Assembly (NCBI GenBank): GCA_947642555.1
Contig: CANRSX010000022.1
Location: 1-64,000 of the forward strand
Length of the DNA stretch: 64,000 nucleotides
From: an uncultured Roseburia sp.
GTDB lineage: Bacteria > Bacillota > Clostridia > Lachnospirales > Lachnospiraceae
Reading direction: 5' to 3'
How positions within the stretch are numbered: the stretch's first letter is position 1; each line of letters opens with the position of its first letter. The notes under the pieces are model-generated. The model was not told where the DNA came from. It worked only from the letters and a program-made list of their open reading frames with translations, and searched no databases. This document shows positions 19,446 to 28,381 of this stretch, piece by piece. The position numbers and the translations under genes are program-made.

Positions 19446-20681
19446 TTAAACCCACCCGCACTCTGTGAGATATTCCACCCGGCTCTTCCAGGTATGGCGC
19501 TCCTTTGCAGCGTGGTAACCGCATTCCGCCATCTCCTGTGTCCGATCCAGGTGCCCGAAGAGTTCAAAAACCCGCTCCGGCAGGCTTCCAATCTCCTCCA
19601 GGGAAAACAGGGAAAGCTCTCTGCCATCCGTAAATTCCCGTTTCAGATACGACGACTCGTCTGTCACGACCGCCGCTCCCGCGAGCATCCCGTTAAAAAT
19701 GCGGTCGTGCGCCCCGGCCTTAAACCAGGTCATGGTATTTAAGACAAGCTTCGCGTCGTTCATCAGAGGCAGAATCTGCGACGCGTCCACTTTTCCGCCG
19801 TACGCAAGATACGGATTATCGCTCCAGTCGCACTGATCCCATCCCGTGCCGTAAGCCGTCACCTTAATCCCGCTCTCCACCAGAAGACGCACTGCCTGCT
19901 CCCGGAAAAAGGATACCGCATAGGAATCGAGAAACCGCACCTGCACGGTCAGCTCATGGATCCGCTCTTCGGAAAGGTCATTTCTCTGTGCCTGAAGATA
20001 TGCCCTGATCACCGCCTCGGTCGTCCGCCCGGGATGACGGATCAGCTCTCCGAGCACCTCCTGCGCCATCGCCTCCCCGTCCACCTCCGGGATCGAGGAG
20101 AGATCCGGAATCATCTTCCCGACGGTATAAATCGGAAGCGCCCCGGCGTACAGCACGTCGATGCCGCGCTCCTTTAGCGGCTTGTGTCTGCTGCCAAGCT
20201 CCACGCCGGCGTGCGGGAGAAAATCAATCTGCCGGATATTCTCAAAATATTTACGAATATAGAGGACATGATTGCGGTCCGTGCAGAAAATTACTGCGGT
20301 CTGCGGCATACCGCGCAGCGGCTTCTCATAGTGGAACGGATGATCCATCAGGATGTTCAGATAGGGGATACCGTATGCGTCCCACAGATTCCGCCCGTCC
20401 GGAAGAGAGAGACTGTAGCCGAGGTTGTTGAAGGTGATGCAGGTGAATGGGCACAGGCCGGGCTGGCCGGCATGACCCGCATGTGCTGCGGTGCCGGCCA
20501 GCCCGGCATGACCCGCGGCATCCTCCAGCAACCCGAACAGGGCCTGCTCACTCTGCTTCCGGAACCGCGCGTCATAGACAAAAGAGGCATATCCCATCCC
20601 CTCAAACGCCTCCCGTAAATTTTCAGTAAAAAGATCCAGGGTGTCGTAGACACCGGTAAAATAGATGATCGTTTTTTTCAT
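19446..20681 (-). CDS. CgeB-like glycosyltransferase with palindromic insert
   Basis: Predicted GT-B glycosyltransferase, 411 aa, starting MKKTIIYFTGVYDTLDLF at 20679-20681 with AGGGAG six bases upstream; a longer frame reads back into the neighbour. Its C-terminal end (MNDAKLVLNTMTWFKAG, then DRIFNGMLAGAAVVTDESS) matches the CgeB type of the next gene, though overall similarity is low. Residues ~57-76 are a low-complexity stretch rich in Ala, Gly and His that coincides with a perfect DNA inverted repeat, apparently inserted in frame. Middle of the operon; substrate unknown. Confidence 0.75.
   Translation of the reverse strand: MKKTIIYFTGVYDTLDLFTENLREAFEGMGYASFVYDARFRKQSEQALFGLLEDAAGHAGLAGTAAHAGHAGQPGLCPFTCITFNNLGYSLSLPDGRNLWDAYGIPYLNILMDHPFHYEKPLRGMPQTAVIFCTDRNHVLYIRKYFENIRQIDFLPHAGVELGSRHKPLKERGIDVLYAGALPIYTVGKMIPDLSSIPEVDGEAMAQEVLGELIRHPGRTTEAVIRAYLQAQRNDLSEERIHELTVQVRFLDSYAVSFFREQAVRLLVESGIKVTAYGTGWDQCDWSDNPYLAYGGKVDASQILPLMNDAKLVLNTMTWFKAGAHDRIFNGMLAGAAVVTDESSYLKREFTDGRELSLFSLEEIGSLPERVFELFGHLDRTQEMAECGYHAAKERHTWKSRVEYLTECGWV
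20457..20507. repeat. 16-bp perfect inverted repeat inside a gene
   Basis: Arms 20457-20472 (GCCGGGCTGGCCGGCA) and 20492-20507 are exact reverse complements separated by 19 bases. A 14-base direct repeat (CCGGCATGACCCGC) is also present at 20467 and 20503. The element is in frame within the CgeB-like gene and encodes the Ala/Gly/His-rich stretch. Confidence 0.85.
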
Positions 20682-20707
20682 GTGCTCTCCCTGCGCCCCA
20701 AAACAAT

Positions 20708-21841
20708 TCAGAGCATTTTCCGCAACACCTGCAATCTCGCTTCTGCCGGCGCGTAGTCCCCGCTTTTCCTGTAAAATTCCTTCGCCTGCGCAAGATCGCC
20801 CAGGCATTCGTAAATCACGCCGATGTTGTAAAATGCCGCGTAGGAATTGACGCCCTGGTTCCGGCATTCCCTGTATGACGTCGCCTTTAGAAATTCCTGC
20901 ACCGCATCCGAAAAACGCGCATTTTTCATATAAATCAGCCCCATCAGGAATAAAAAATCCGCGTTTTTCCCGAATTCGTGGTAAATATTTTCAAAGAATA
21001 ACGCTTCCTGCGTCTGACCGCTGTTTAACAGCGCATAGCCGTATGTCTCGACCATGTCGATCACGTACTCCAGCCGGGGATCCAGATCGTAGGATAATCC
21101 CCTGGAAAAGTAATCGCAGGCCGCGGCATAATCCTGTGCCATGTAGTGACTCTTGCCGAGCTGATAAAGAATATAGGGGATCTGCTCACCGGCTGCTGCC
21201 TGCCGCTCTGTCTGTCCGCCGCAGGATGCAGCGCCGTCCGGCGAGGCTGCTGCCTGCCGCTCCAGCTCTTCCAGCTCGCGCTCAAGCAGGATGATATTCC
21301 GCTCTGTCTTCCTCTTCCGCTCCTCGCCGGTCAGGTCGTAGCCAGTGTGCAGGATCACCACCGGCGCCTCGTACGTGTCATATGCCCCGCCGTCCCGCGC
21401 CGTCACCTGCTCGTGGATCCTGCCCTCATAGCAGAAGCTCTCCTTTGCGAAAATCCGGTTGATCCACTCCCGGTTTTCCTGCCCGAGCCCGTTTCTCGTG
21501 AATACGTTTCTCCGGCGGATGCGCCCCACCTCTTCCGGGTGTGACGCGATCAGCTCCGCAAGCCGCCCGTCGTCCAGTTCCTCCACAAATTCATCCGCAT
21601 CCAGCACCAGCACATATGGGTGCGACGCTTTGGAAACCGCAAAATTTTTTGCCGCTGCAAAATCATCACACCAGGCAAAAGAATACACGTTTGCCTGATA
21701 GTCCCGCGCAATTTCCACGGTCCGGTCATCTGAGCCGGTATCCGCCACGACCACCTCAAAACCGTACGGCGCGAGGCACTTTAAACAGCGGCCGATATTG
21801 TTTTCTTCGTTTTTTGCTATGATACAGACGGATAAATCCAT
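20708..21841 (-). CDS. GT2 glycosyltransferase with TPR tail
   Basis: 377 aa. The N-terminal GT-A domain starts MDLSVCIIAKNEENNIGRCL and has VVVADTGSDDRTVEIA and the metal-binding VLVLDADEF, the SunS-like subgroup of GT2. Residues ~230-370 form TPR-like helical repeats (LGKSHYMAQDYAAACDYF, LMGLIYMKNARFSDAVQEF, NIGVIYECLGDLAQAKEFY). This architecture is common in Clostridia for transfer of a sugar to protein or peptide, with the TPR part contacting acceptor or partner. AAAGGA precedes the ATG; 27 bases separate it from the next downstream gene. Confidence 0.85.
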   Translation of the reverse strand: MDLSVCIIAKNEENNIGRCLKCLAPYGFEVVVADTGSDDRTVEIARDYQANVYSFAWCDDFAAAKNFAVSKASHPYVLVLDADEFVEELDDGRLAELIASHPEEVGRIRRRNVFTRNGLGQENREWINRIFAKESFCYEGRIHEQVTARDGGAYDTYEAPVVILHTGYDLTGEERKRKTERNIILLERELEELERQAAASPDGAASCGGQTERQAAAGEQIPYILYQLGKSHYMAQDYAAACDYFSRGLSYDLDPRLEYVIDMVETYGYALLNSGQTQEALFFENIYHEFGKNADFLFLMGLIYMKNARFSDAVQEFLKATSYRECRNQGVNSYAAFYNIGVIYECLGDLAQAKEFYRKSGDYAPAEARLQVLRKML

Positions 21842-21869
21842 GCGATCCTCTTTTCCTTTCCCCTGCGTT

Positions 21870-23000
21870 TCAGCCGCATCCGCCGAAGATCATAATTTTA
21901 TTAAAATACTCCGTATGCTCTCTTTCGATCGCAAGCCCCCGCAGAAGCCCGTCAAACGGCAGTCGATGCGTGATCAGTTCCGACAGGTGAAGTTCCCCGT
22001 CCGCAACCGCATCCGCCACACAGTGCCAGTCATCTCCGTTATTGTGATGAAACATGGAATTCCAGGTGCCGGTGACGCGGATCTGATGGCGCAGGATCTT
22101 CCAGTAGGACGCCTGATCGAACGCCATCTCCCCCTTCGGGTTTCCGACCAGCAGCAGCTGACCACCAGGCCTGACGCTGTTGAGACAGTTTGTGACGGAT
22201 TCTGTCGTGCCGGCGCAGTCGATCGCAACGGATACGCCCTTTCCGCCGGTCTGCTCCATGATCCAGGCCACCGGATCCGCATCAGATTCGCTGACAGCGG
22301 AAACGCTTAAAGCCCCCGCAGCTGATACGCGATCTGGAGAAACAGAATTCTGATAGCGGTATCCCGGCCACGCCGTCCGCTTCATGCATTCCCCGTGTCC
22401 CGGATTATGGCCGACCGCATATACCTCCGTGATTCCGCGGATCCGCAGCCACTGCGTGATGATCAGTCCGATCGTCCCAAGCCCGAAAAGCGCAACCGTA
22501 TCCGACGGATGAAGCGTCAGCCTGCGGACCGCGTGGAGCGCGACCGACGCCGGCTCAAGCATCGCGGCCTCCTCCATCGTCATCCGATCCGGCAGTTCCA
22601 TCAGATTCCACACCGGAACCGCCGCGTATTCCGCGAATCCCCCGTCCCGGCGCGATCCGAGATAGTCGTAGTCGCGGCACATTTCATACTGTCCTTCCCG
22701 GCAGGTAAAGCATTTCTGGCACGGAATCAGCGGAAAAATCCCGACCCGCTTTCCGATCCAGCTCCTTCCCTCCTCATCGCAGGCATCCACAACCGTGCCG
22801 GCAAATTCGTGGCCGGGAATCGTCGGGAAATGATAGGTTCCCGTCTCAAAAATCCGCGGAAGGTCGGAGCCGCAGATCCCCGCCGCCCCCACTTTTACCA
22901 GCACCCAGCCGGGAAGGAGCTCTGGCAGCGGAACATCCTCATATTCCAGGCAGCCGATTCCTTTTAATCGGTATGCTTTCATCGTCTTCCCCTGTCTCAT
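21870..23000 (-). CDS. Zinc polyol-phosphate dehydrogenase (GatD/TarJ type)
   Basis: Medium-chain zinc dehydrogenase, 376 aa. Catalytic zinc ligands are visible (C in GICGSDLPRIF, H-E in GHEFAG, E in LEPASVALH), as are four structural-zinc cysteines (CQKCFTCREGQYEMC). The cofactor site is LFGLGTIG. The GSRRDGGFAEY and CGSDLPRIF blocks are those of galactitol-1-phosphate 5-dehydrogenase relatives. Its pairing with an IspD/TarI-family gene instead suggests reduction of a ketopentose phosphate to a polyol phosphate. It overlaps the upstream gene by ATGA, so translation is coupled; a second ATG six codons in (MKAYRLKGIG) is an equally possible start. Residues ~190-235 diverge from the family. Confidence 0.8.
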   Translation of the reverse strand: MRQGKTMKAYRLKGIGCLEYEDVPLPELLPGWVLVKVGAAGICGSDLPRIFETGTYHFPTIPGHEFAGTVVDACDEEGRSWIGKRVGIFPLIPCQKCFTCREGQYEMCRDYDYLGSRRDGGFAEYAAVPVWNLMELPDRMTMEEAAMLEPASVALHAVRRLTLHPSDTVALFGLGTIGLIITQWLRIRGITEVYAVGHNPGHGECMKRTAWPGYRYQNSVSPDRVSAAGALSVSAVSESDADPVAWIMEQTGGKGVSVAIDCAGTTESVTNCLNSVRPGGQLLLVGNPKGEMAFDQASYWKILRHQIRVTGTWNSMFHHNNGDDWHCVADAVADGELHLSELITHRLPFDGLLRGLAIEREHTEYFNKIMIFGGCG

Positions 23001-23764
23001 ATGCCTCCTCCATCATGGCAGGAGAGACTCATGTCCTCCTGCGCGCCGGATTCTCCTGTCAGCCGGAGGAATTCCTTCAGATCCGCCGCTGTCGTAATCT
23101 TAATGTTTCCCTCGTCGCCCGGCACCAGCGCAATCCGCATCCCGGCCATCACGGCCGGCTCGCTGCTGCCGTTGATCTTTAACAGCTCTTCCCTGGACAG
23201 CCGTTCAATCGCCCGCAGGTATTTCCCATAGACAAATGCCTCCGGCGCCTGGCCGGCCAGTATTTTCTCGCGCTCTAAGAGCGAATCAATCCTCGTCCCG
23301 TCCGCGCTGTAATATACCGTGTCCTTCATCGGAAGCACCGGCATCGCTCCGTCCGCATCCTGCGCGCCCGCCGCCGTAAGGCAGCGTTCGATCAGCTCCC
23401 CTGACGTAAGCGGTCTGGCCGCATCCTGAATCAGAACTACATCCGACTCTTCCGTCCTGTCGCGCAGCGCATACAGCCCGTGCAGAACAGATTCCTGCCG
23501 GTTTTCACCCGGGTCCGCAAATCCGTACAGCTTTTCCCGGATCGCAGGACATTGCGCCGCCAGATCCGCAAACTCATCCAGAATCGCATCCCGCCAGGTC
23601 TCCGCCGCCACGATCACATACCCTGCCATCGCGTTCAGGCAGCTGACATGTTCCGCGCAATAGCTTAAAATACTCCTGCCGCCGACCTGATAATACTGCT
23701 TCGGGACGTCAAGCCCCGACATCCTGCTTCCGGTTCCCCCGGAAAGAATGACCGCGTAATTCAC
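22997..23764 (-). CDS. IspD/TarI-family cytidylyltransferase
   Basis: Transfers CMP from CTP to a polyol phosphate or to methylerythritol phosphate. 255 aa, starting from GTG (23762-23764) behind a G-rich site. It keeps the nucleotide-binding loop AVILSGGTGSRM, the QESVLHGL segment, DAARPLTS, and the C-terminal NIKITTAADL. The sequence alone cannot separate IspD from TarI. The gene order (epimerase, this gene, dehydrogenase) argues for a TarI-like role making a CDP-polyol such as CDP-ribitol. The last ~20 residues are a variable tail. Confidence 0.75.
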   Translation of the reverse strand: MNYAVILSGGTGSRMSGLDVPKQYYQVGGRSILSYCAEHVSCLNAMAGYVIVAAETWRDAILDEFADLAAQCPAIREKLYGFADPGENRQESVLHGLYALRDRTEESDVVLIQDAARPLTSGELIERCLTAAGAQDADGAMPVLPMKDTVYYSADGTRIDSLLEREKILAGQAPEAFVYGKYLRAIERLSREELLKINGSSEPAVMAGMRIALVPGDEGNIKITTAADLKEFLRLTGESGAQEDMSLSCHDGGGI

Positions 23765-23777
23765 CCCGCACCCCCTA

Positions 23778-24437
23778 TCAGTCGAAGCAGTAGCTTCTCA
23801 CTTCGTCTAACAGTTCCTCATAGGGGCGGTCCTTGCCAAACAGCACGGTCGTGCCCAGCACGAAGCCTTTCACGCCCTTTGGCGCATAGGTTTTGATTTT
23901 ATCAGCGGAGCAGGCTCCGTCCCAGTAGACTTCAATATCGCGTGACTCGCGCGCATCGAGAAACTTTTCCAGCTTCTGGCCGATGTAGGGCAGAAAAACC
24001 TGTCCGGCATTTCCGGGATTTACGCTCATCACAAGCACGCGCTTTGCCAGGTAGAGCAGCTCATTTACCGTCTCAAACGACGTCCCGGGATTTACCGCAA
24101 TCCCCGGCGTGATGCCCGCGCTGATGATCGCCTGTAAGGTCGTCGCCGGGTGGTAGTCCGCCTCCGGGTGCACGTAGATCACATCCACACCCGCGTCGAT
24201 AAACACCTTCAGGTAGCTTAAGGGGCGCTTGATCATTAGGTGCACTTCCACCGGCTTGTCCGTCAGCCTCCGGATGCATTTTAAATCCTGAATCCCCATA
24301 CAGAAGTTGGGGACAAACTGCCCGTCCATAATATCAATATGAAACGAATCGATCCCGCCCTGTTCCAGCGAACGGACCTCCCGCTCAAGATTCGCGTAAT
24401 CCGCGCACATCATGGATGCCGATAATTCTGTGTACAT
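23778..24437 (-). CDS. Ribulose-phosphate 3-epimerase family protein
   Basis: TIM-barrel epimerase of 219 aa, interconverting ketose phosphates such as ribulose-5-P and xylulose-5-P. The start MYTELSASMMCADYANL has GGAGG seven bases upstream; the frame stays open further back only through pseudogene DNA. Active-site elements: HIDIMDGQFVPN (metal-binding His and Asp), VHLMI, and a final WDGACS. That last motif replaces the usual VDGG-type phosphate loop, so the natural substrate may differ from ribulose-5-P. First gene of the operon leading to the cytidylyltransferase and dehydrogenase, so it probably supplies or isomerises the precursor. Confidence 0.85.
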   Translation of the reverse strand: MYTELSASMMCADYANLEREVRSLEQGGIDSFHIDIMDGQFVPNFCMGIQDLKCIRRLTDKPVEVHLMIKRPLSYLKVFIDAGVDVIYVHPEADYHPATTLQAIISAGITPGIAVNPGTSFETVNELLYLAKRVLVMSVNPGNAGQVFLPYIGQKLEKFLDARESRDIEVYWDGACSADKIKTYAPKGVKGFVLGTTVLFGKDRPYEELLDEVRSYCFD

Positions 24438-24499
24438 CTGTAATCCTCCGTGATTGTAAAGCTGCCGCCATGCAGCCTGTCTGTTTTTTGTCTGTGATC

Positions 24500-25340
24500 T
24501 TTTTATCTGTGCGATCGCGCCGCCGGCCGCCTGGTTCCTTTTCAGCTCCACAAGCAGCGCCGGTTTCTCTGCATACTTTTTTTCGGAAGAAATACCAGAT
24601 CCGCAAACCCCTTCCCGGTCGGTAATTCTCTCACGATCGTATAATAACTACGGGCTGCATAAAGTGCAAGCGATATCGTATAGCTGAGCGCATTTTCATC
24701 ATTGTATTGTAAATGGGATGTTTCCAAATGGGATTCTTCGATCCCTCGCGCCACAACATTCTCAAATTCATTGCGAATCTCCTGGTTCGGGATAAATACC
24801 TGCTGATTTTGGGAATCATATCCGAGGTATCCGAGGTGAATCAGCAACGTCATGACATCGTCTTTTGTCTCAAGCGACGTCATGTCATTTGCAAATGTTC
24901 CTATGTTAATATCGACACGATCTCCCTGCATCATTGCTATAACATCATCGCGCAGACCATCCATATTCATATCGATATAAAACCGCAAAGCCTCATAGCT
25001 TTCTGTCTGATTCCAGTAGTCGCCAAATTCATGAAACTGCATACAGCTCACAATCGAACGCGGATTGTAAATCTCACCAACGCCTTTTAATTCATATCCG
25101 TTATACCATCCCGCCGTCTCCTCAAAATCCATTCCGTACCGTTCACACAGCGCCTTTACCTCCGTAGTTGCAAATCCTGCAAACTCTGCCAGCAGACTGG
25201 CAAATGTCATGGAAAATTCATCAAACATGTTCAGCGCCGAATGCAAATCCAAACATGATCAGCTCTGATTTATCGACATAAATCTCTGCATTCCGGTCAA
25301 TCTGAAATTTTTCCGCAGACGGATTCAGATAAATTCCCAT
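24500..25340 (-). pseudogene. Decayed AAA-ATPase/PD-(D/E)XK protein, copy 1
   Basis: Remnant of the clostridial family with an N-terminal AAA-ATPase-like region and a C-terminal PDDEXK_9 nuclease-like domain. The normal start MGIYLNPSAEKFQIDRNAEIY with a good ribosome binding site is at 25340, but after about 30 codons the frame jumps directly to the middle of the family (SALNMFDEFSMTF at ~25235). The Walker-motif region is thus deleted. A second lesion is a frameshift at an A7 tract (24577-24583), after which KYAEKPALLVELK continues in another frame. The final part abuts the epimerase gene. Not functional as read. Confidence 0.8.
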
Positions 25341-25512
25341 ATGGCACCTCCCCTGACCTCTCTGTATGCCGCCAAAACAAAAGCCACAGAAAGAGTATAG
25401 CACAGTCGCAGCATCCATTCAATCCGTCTGCGGGCTTTGTGCAGCCTTTTATCAACCTTTTATCGACCGATGGAGCAAAAAAAGAAGGAACCCCGGCAGC
25501 GCCTTCTTTCAA

Positions 25513-25905
25513 TCACGCAGCTGTGCACTTTTTCTCTGTATCATAACTGATCCCCACCAGCACAATCCCGCCTCCATAATCCTCCAGTACCGCCGGATAA
25601 TTTCGTTCCTTAATCTGCCGGATGGCTCCTTCCGATGACTTATTCCATTTCAGTTCGATCACCAGCGCCGGAAGCATTGATCTGCGCTTCGGCAGATACA
25701 CCACATCCGCAATTCTTCATTGGGAATATGCGCCATCCCGTCCTCCTCATGCCAGGTAAGATACCCCAGGTGGATCAGCAACGTCAGCACATCGTCACAG
25801 CTTTTAAACGATTACACTGCCTGACTTCCTCAAAATCCATCCTGTATTCCCCGCACAGCAACCGGACGTCACGCTCTGTAAATCCTGTATATTCCACAAT
25901 TCGTC
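25513..25905 (-). pseudogene. Decayed AAA-ATPase/PD-(D/E)XK protein, copy 2
   Basis: A second, more degraded copy. Its pieces, in order on the minus strand, are EYTGFTERDVRLLCGEYRMD (~25890-25830), DDVLTLLIHLGYLTW then IPNEEL (~25800-25720), and ADVVYLPKRR with ALVIELKWNKSSEGAIRQIK and a complete C-terminus (25704-25513). At least two internal deletions and frame changes lie between the pieces. The 172 bases between the two copies (25341-25512) hold no gene I can recognise. Confidence 0.75.
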
Positions 25906-26075
25906 AATGCCCTCTTCCTCATTCCACTCTTCATCGAAATAGCCATATATCAAAAGACGAAAAAAGAAAAAACTCACCAGCGATTTATCTTTTGTAAAAG
26001 AATGGTTTATCCACCTACGCTGAATGAGTTCCTTCTTAATTTGTAGTATATCATGTCTGTAGTCAGAATGCAAGA

Positions 26076-26104
26076 GAAAAATTTTACAAATTTTAAAATT
26101 TTTC
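26076..26104 (-). terminator. AT-rich hairpin at the end of operon A
   Basis: GAAAAATTTTA and its exact complement (arms 26094-26104 and 26076-26086) form a perfect 11-bp stem with a seven-base loop. It overlaps the stop codon of the last gene of operon A, and the 3' arm itself is T-rich. Likely the operon end, although the stem is weak. Confidence 0.55.
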
Positions 26105-28381
26105 GACAGTAGTATTATCCTGTACCAGCATCTTTCTTCCAGTATGCGCAATCCGAAGTTCTTTACTGTGATACATAAAATACAGAGTCAGAAGATTTTC
26201 CCCAAGGTAGCCAATATAGCGATCCGAACGTTCCTTACCTCTCGGGACACTGAGTTCTTCCGTCCTCTCCAAAATCGGGAACAGCCATTCACAATACCGA
26301 TCCAGCACATCTGCCTTTGCGATCAGCATATTATAATTATAAAAATACGGTTGCGACAGAATGGCCGGAAACGCATCCGCATACTCCGGATACAGTTCAT
26401 TCAGCGCCTGGCACATAGCATTCCAGTCTGTTTCTTTCAGATATCTGGTATGATGTTCAAAAATATCAGGCTCATGAATCATCGGAAACGGAAGTACCAC
26501 ATCAATCTCATCTGCCGCAAACCGGCAGAGATCCTCTTCCCTGATTTCCAGCGTCCTCCTGTAGTGAAACAGCCCATAATACACATCCGCATTGTCCGGA
26601 TCCCGTTTTATTTTATTTTTCCACATCCAGTAAAGCGCTGTCAGCTCACAATAATTCCTGTTTTTCTGCGAGATATTCTCTCCCCTGTCATCCCGCTCCC
26701 CTGCCTCACAGCTGCCTCCCAGCGCCGCACCGACCCATATCGTCTGCACCCAGTCAGGCAGCCTTTCCTGAATCTGGCTGGCTTTATCCCGGGACGATTT
26801 TGCCGCATATACACACAGCCGCGGTTCTGTCGTCCTTTTTCGTGAAACCCCATGAAGGGACGGGAACCGATGGATTTCCTTAAAATACTGTTCCATCCAA
26901 AGGGACTCCCGCTCCGAATCAAGGCAGGTAACATGATAAATCCCATGTGCGTGCAAATCGGATATGATATCCTCGTGCAGATCCTCCGGCGTCGCGATCA
27001 GAATATGGATCTCTTTATCCTCCACATCAGAAAGCTTTCGCACGGGAAGTCCTGCCAGTGTAGTGGGATTGTCCTCCAGGGATTTTACGATAAATCCGCA
27101 TACCTGCTGTCCCGGATATAGCTGCCTTATCGCAAGACAGGCACCCAAAGCAATGGATTTGGCACCATACAGATACAAAGGATATTCTTTCAGTCCGAAT
27201 GCAGACGCTGTCTCACCGCTTTTTACCAGTTCTTCATCCATAATCTGAACCTTTTCCTTTTGGTACTGTCGCGTCAGATCCTGGTATATTGCCTGTCGCG
27301 TTTTTGCAAATGAGCTTGCCGCCACAATAAAATCATATTCACATTTTGCGATTTCATCTGGTGCAATCACCGAAAATCCCTGCCGCTGCAATTCCACATA
27401 ATTCCTGTCCACCTGTGCTGCCAGCTCACAAAACCCTGTTTTTTGAATATAACGTGACAATCGCTGCCCATACGTTCCCATTCCGTACAGCACAATCCGG
27501 CTTCCCTTCCTTACTTTTGGAAACGGAAACAGATACTCCAGATTTCCGATTCCCTCATACAGCGTATCCGCTCTCGGCGTCATCAGAAATAACATATATT
27601 CTTTCCACTGTTTTCTCATATCTGAAGCATTTGGAAAACGGCCAAAACTCCGGTATACCGTTTCATAAAGAATATGAAACCGCCTGCGTTCTGTCTCCAC
27701 TGACTCCACCTGTTTTACCATAGACGAAGGCGTCTGTCTGTAATGATACAGACATTCATGTAAAATATAGATACTCTCCGCATTCAGTATATAGGGAAAT
27801 ACACATGCGAGATCCTCGCCCATTGTAAGCCTGTCGTCGACATCCATCTGATAAAATTCAAGCTCTTTCCTGTGAAACAATTTGCCACACAGTCCTGGCC
27901 AGATTCCCCACTCAAAGAAAAGCTCATTCACAATCATTTTGGGATAAATTTCCCGATTCAGCGCCGCTTTGTCGTACTTCCCTTCTCCAAAACCATGATA
28001 CACTTCTCTGCTCACCGCGCCGGTATCCTCAAAGTGACCGCACATCACAAGATCCGTCTGCTCCTGTTCCAGCAGAAGATAAAGCTGTTCCAGCATCGTC
28101 GGTTCGATCCAGTCATCTCCGTCGACATATGTAACATATTCGCCTGTCGAAAGTCTGAAGCCATCCTTTCTGGCTCTGACCAGACCGCCGTTTGGTTTGT
28201 GAAGAATCCTGATACGGGAATCCTGTCTTCCATATTCTTCGCAGATTACATCACATCCGTCTGTCGATCCGTCATCCACCACAATGATCTCAATATCGCG
28301 GAATGTCTGCCCGATAATACTTTCCAGGCATTCCGCAAGATAGCGGCTTACATTATATACCGGCACAATCACACTGATCAT
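26093..28381 (-). CDS. GT2 - Rossmann x2 - DUF4422 fusion glycosyltransferase
   Basis: 762 aa, three kinds of domain in one chain. Residues 1-230: GT2 (MISVIVPVYNVSRYL, VVDDGSTDG, YVDGDDW). Residues ~310-400 and ~420-510: two copies of the locus-wide Rossmann-like domain (IVLYGMGTYGQRL; LYLYGAKSIALG). Residues ~550-762: DUF4422, a putative glycosyltransferase domain (CVYAAKSSRDKAS, then NYCELTALYWMWKN and YYGLFHYRR). Two transferase domains suggest two successive transfers. The start is taken at MISVIVPVYN, with TGAGGGAAC upstream and ATGA overlap with the previous gene. Last gene of operon A. Confidence 0.85.
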   Translation of the reverse strand: MISVIVPVYNVSRYLAECLESIIGQTFRDIEIIVVDDGSTDGCDVICEEYGRQDSRIRILHKPNGGLVRARKDGFRLSTGEYVTYVDGDDWIEPTMLEQLYLLLEQEQTDLVMCGHFEDTGAVSREVYHGFGEGKYDKAALNREIYPKMIVNELFFEWGIWPGLCGKLFHRKELEFYQMDVDDRLTMGEDLACVFPYILNAESIYILHECLYHYRQTPSSMVKQVESVETERRRFHILYETVYRSFGRFPNASDMRKQWKEYMLFLMTPRADTLYEGIGNLEYLFPFPKVRKGSRIVLYGMGTYGQRLSRYIQKTGFCELAAQVDRNYVELQRQGFSVIAPDEIAKCEYDFIVAASSFAKTRQAIYQDLTRQYQKEKVQIMDEELVKSGETASAFGLKEYPLYLYGAKSIALGACLAIRQLYPGQQVCGFIVKSLEDNPTTLAGLPVRKLSDVEDKEIHILIATPEDLHEDIISDLHAHGIYHVTCLDSERESLWMEQYFKEIHRFPSLHGVSRKRTTEPRLCVYAAKSSRDKASQIQERLPDWVQTIWVGAALGGSCEAGERDDRGENISQKNRNYCELTALYWMWKNKIKRDPDNADVYYGLFHYRRTLEIREEDLCRFAADEIDVVLPFPMIHEPDIFEHHTRYLKETDWNAMCQALNELYPEYADAFPAILSQPYFYNYNMLIAKADVLDRYCEWLFPILERTEELSVPRGKERSDRYIGYLGENLLTLYFMYHSKELRIAHTGRKMLVQDNTTVEKF

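Noticed and set aside
22997-23764. Housekeeping IspD (isoprenoid pathway)
   Set aside because: Not excluded by sequence, but the coupled dehydrogenase, the epimerase and the glycosyltransferase operon favour a CDP-polyol role, so the gene symbol was withheld.
25804-26151. 115-codon minus-strand frame overlapping the end of operon A
   Set aside because: It overlaps the 3' end of the GT2-DUF4422 gene and the AT-rich hairpin, and its only recognisable part belongs to pseudogene copy 2 in another frame.
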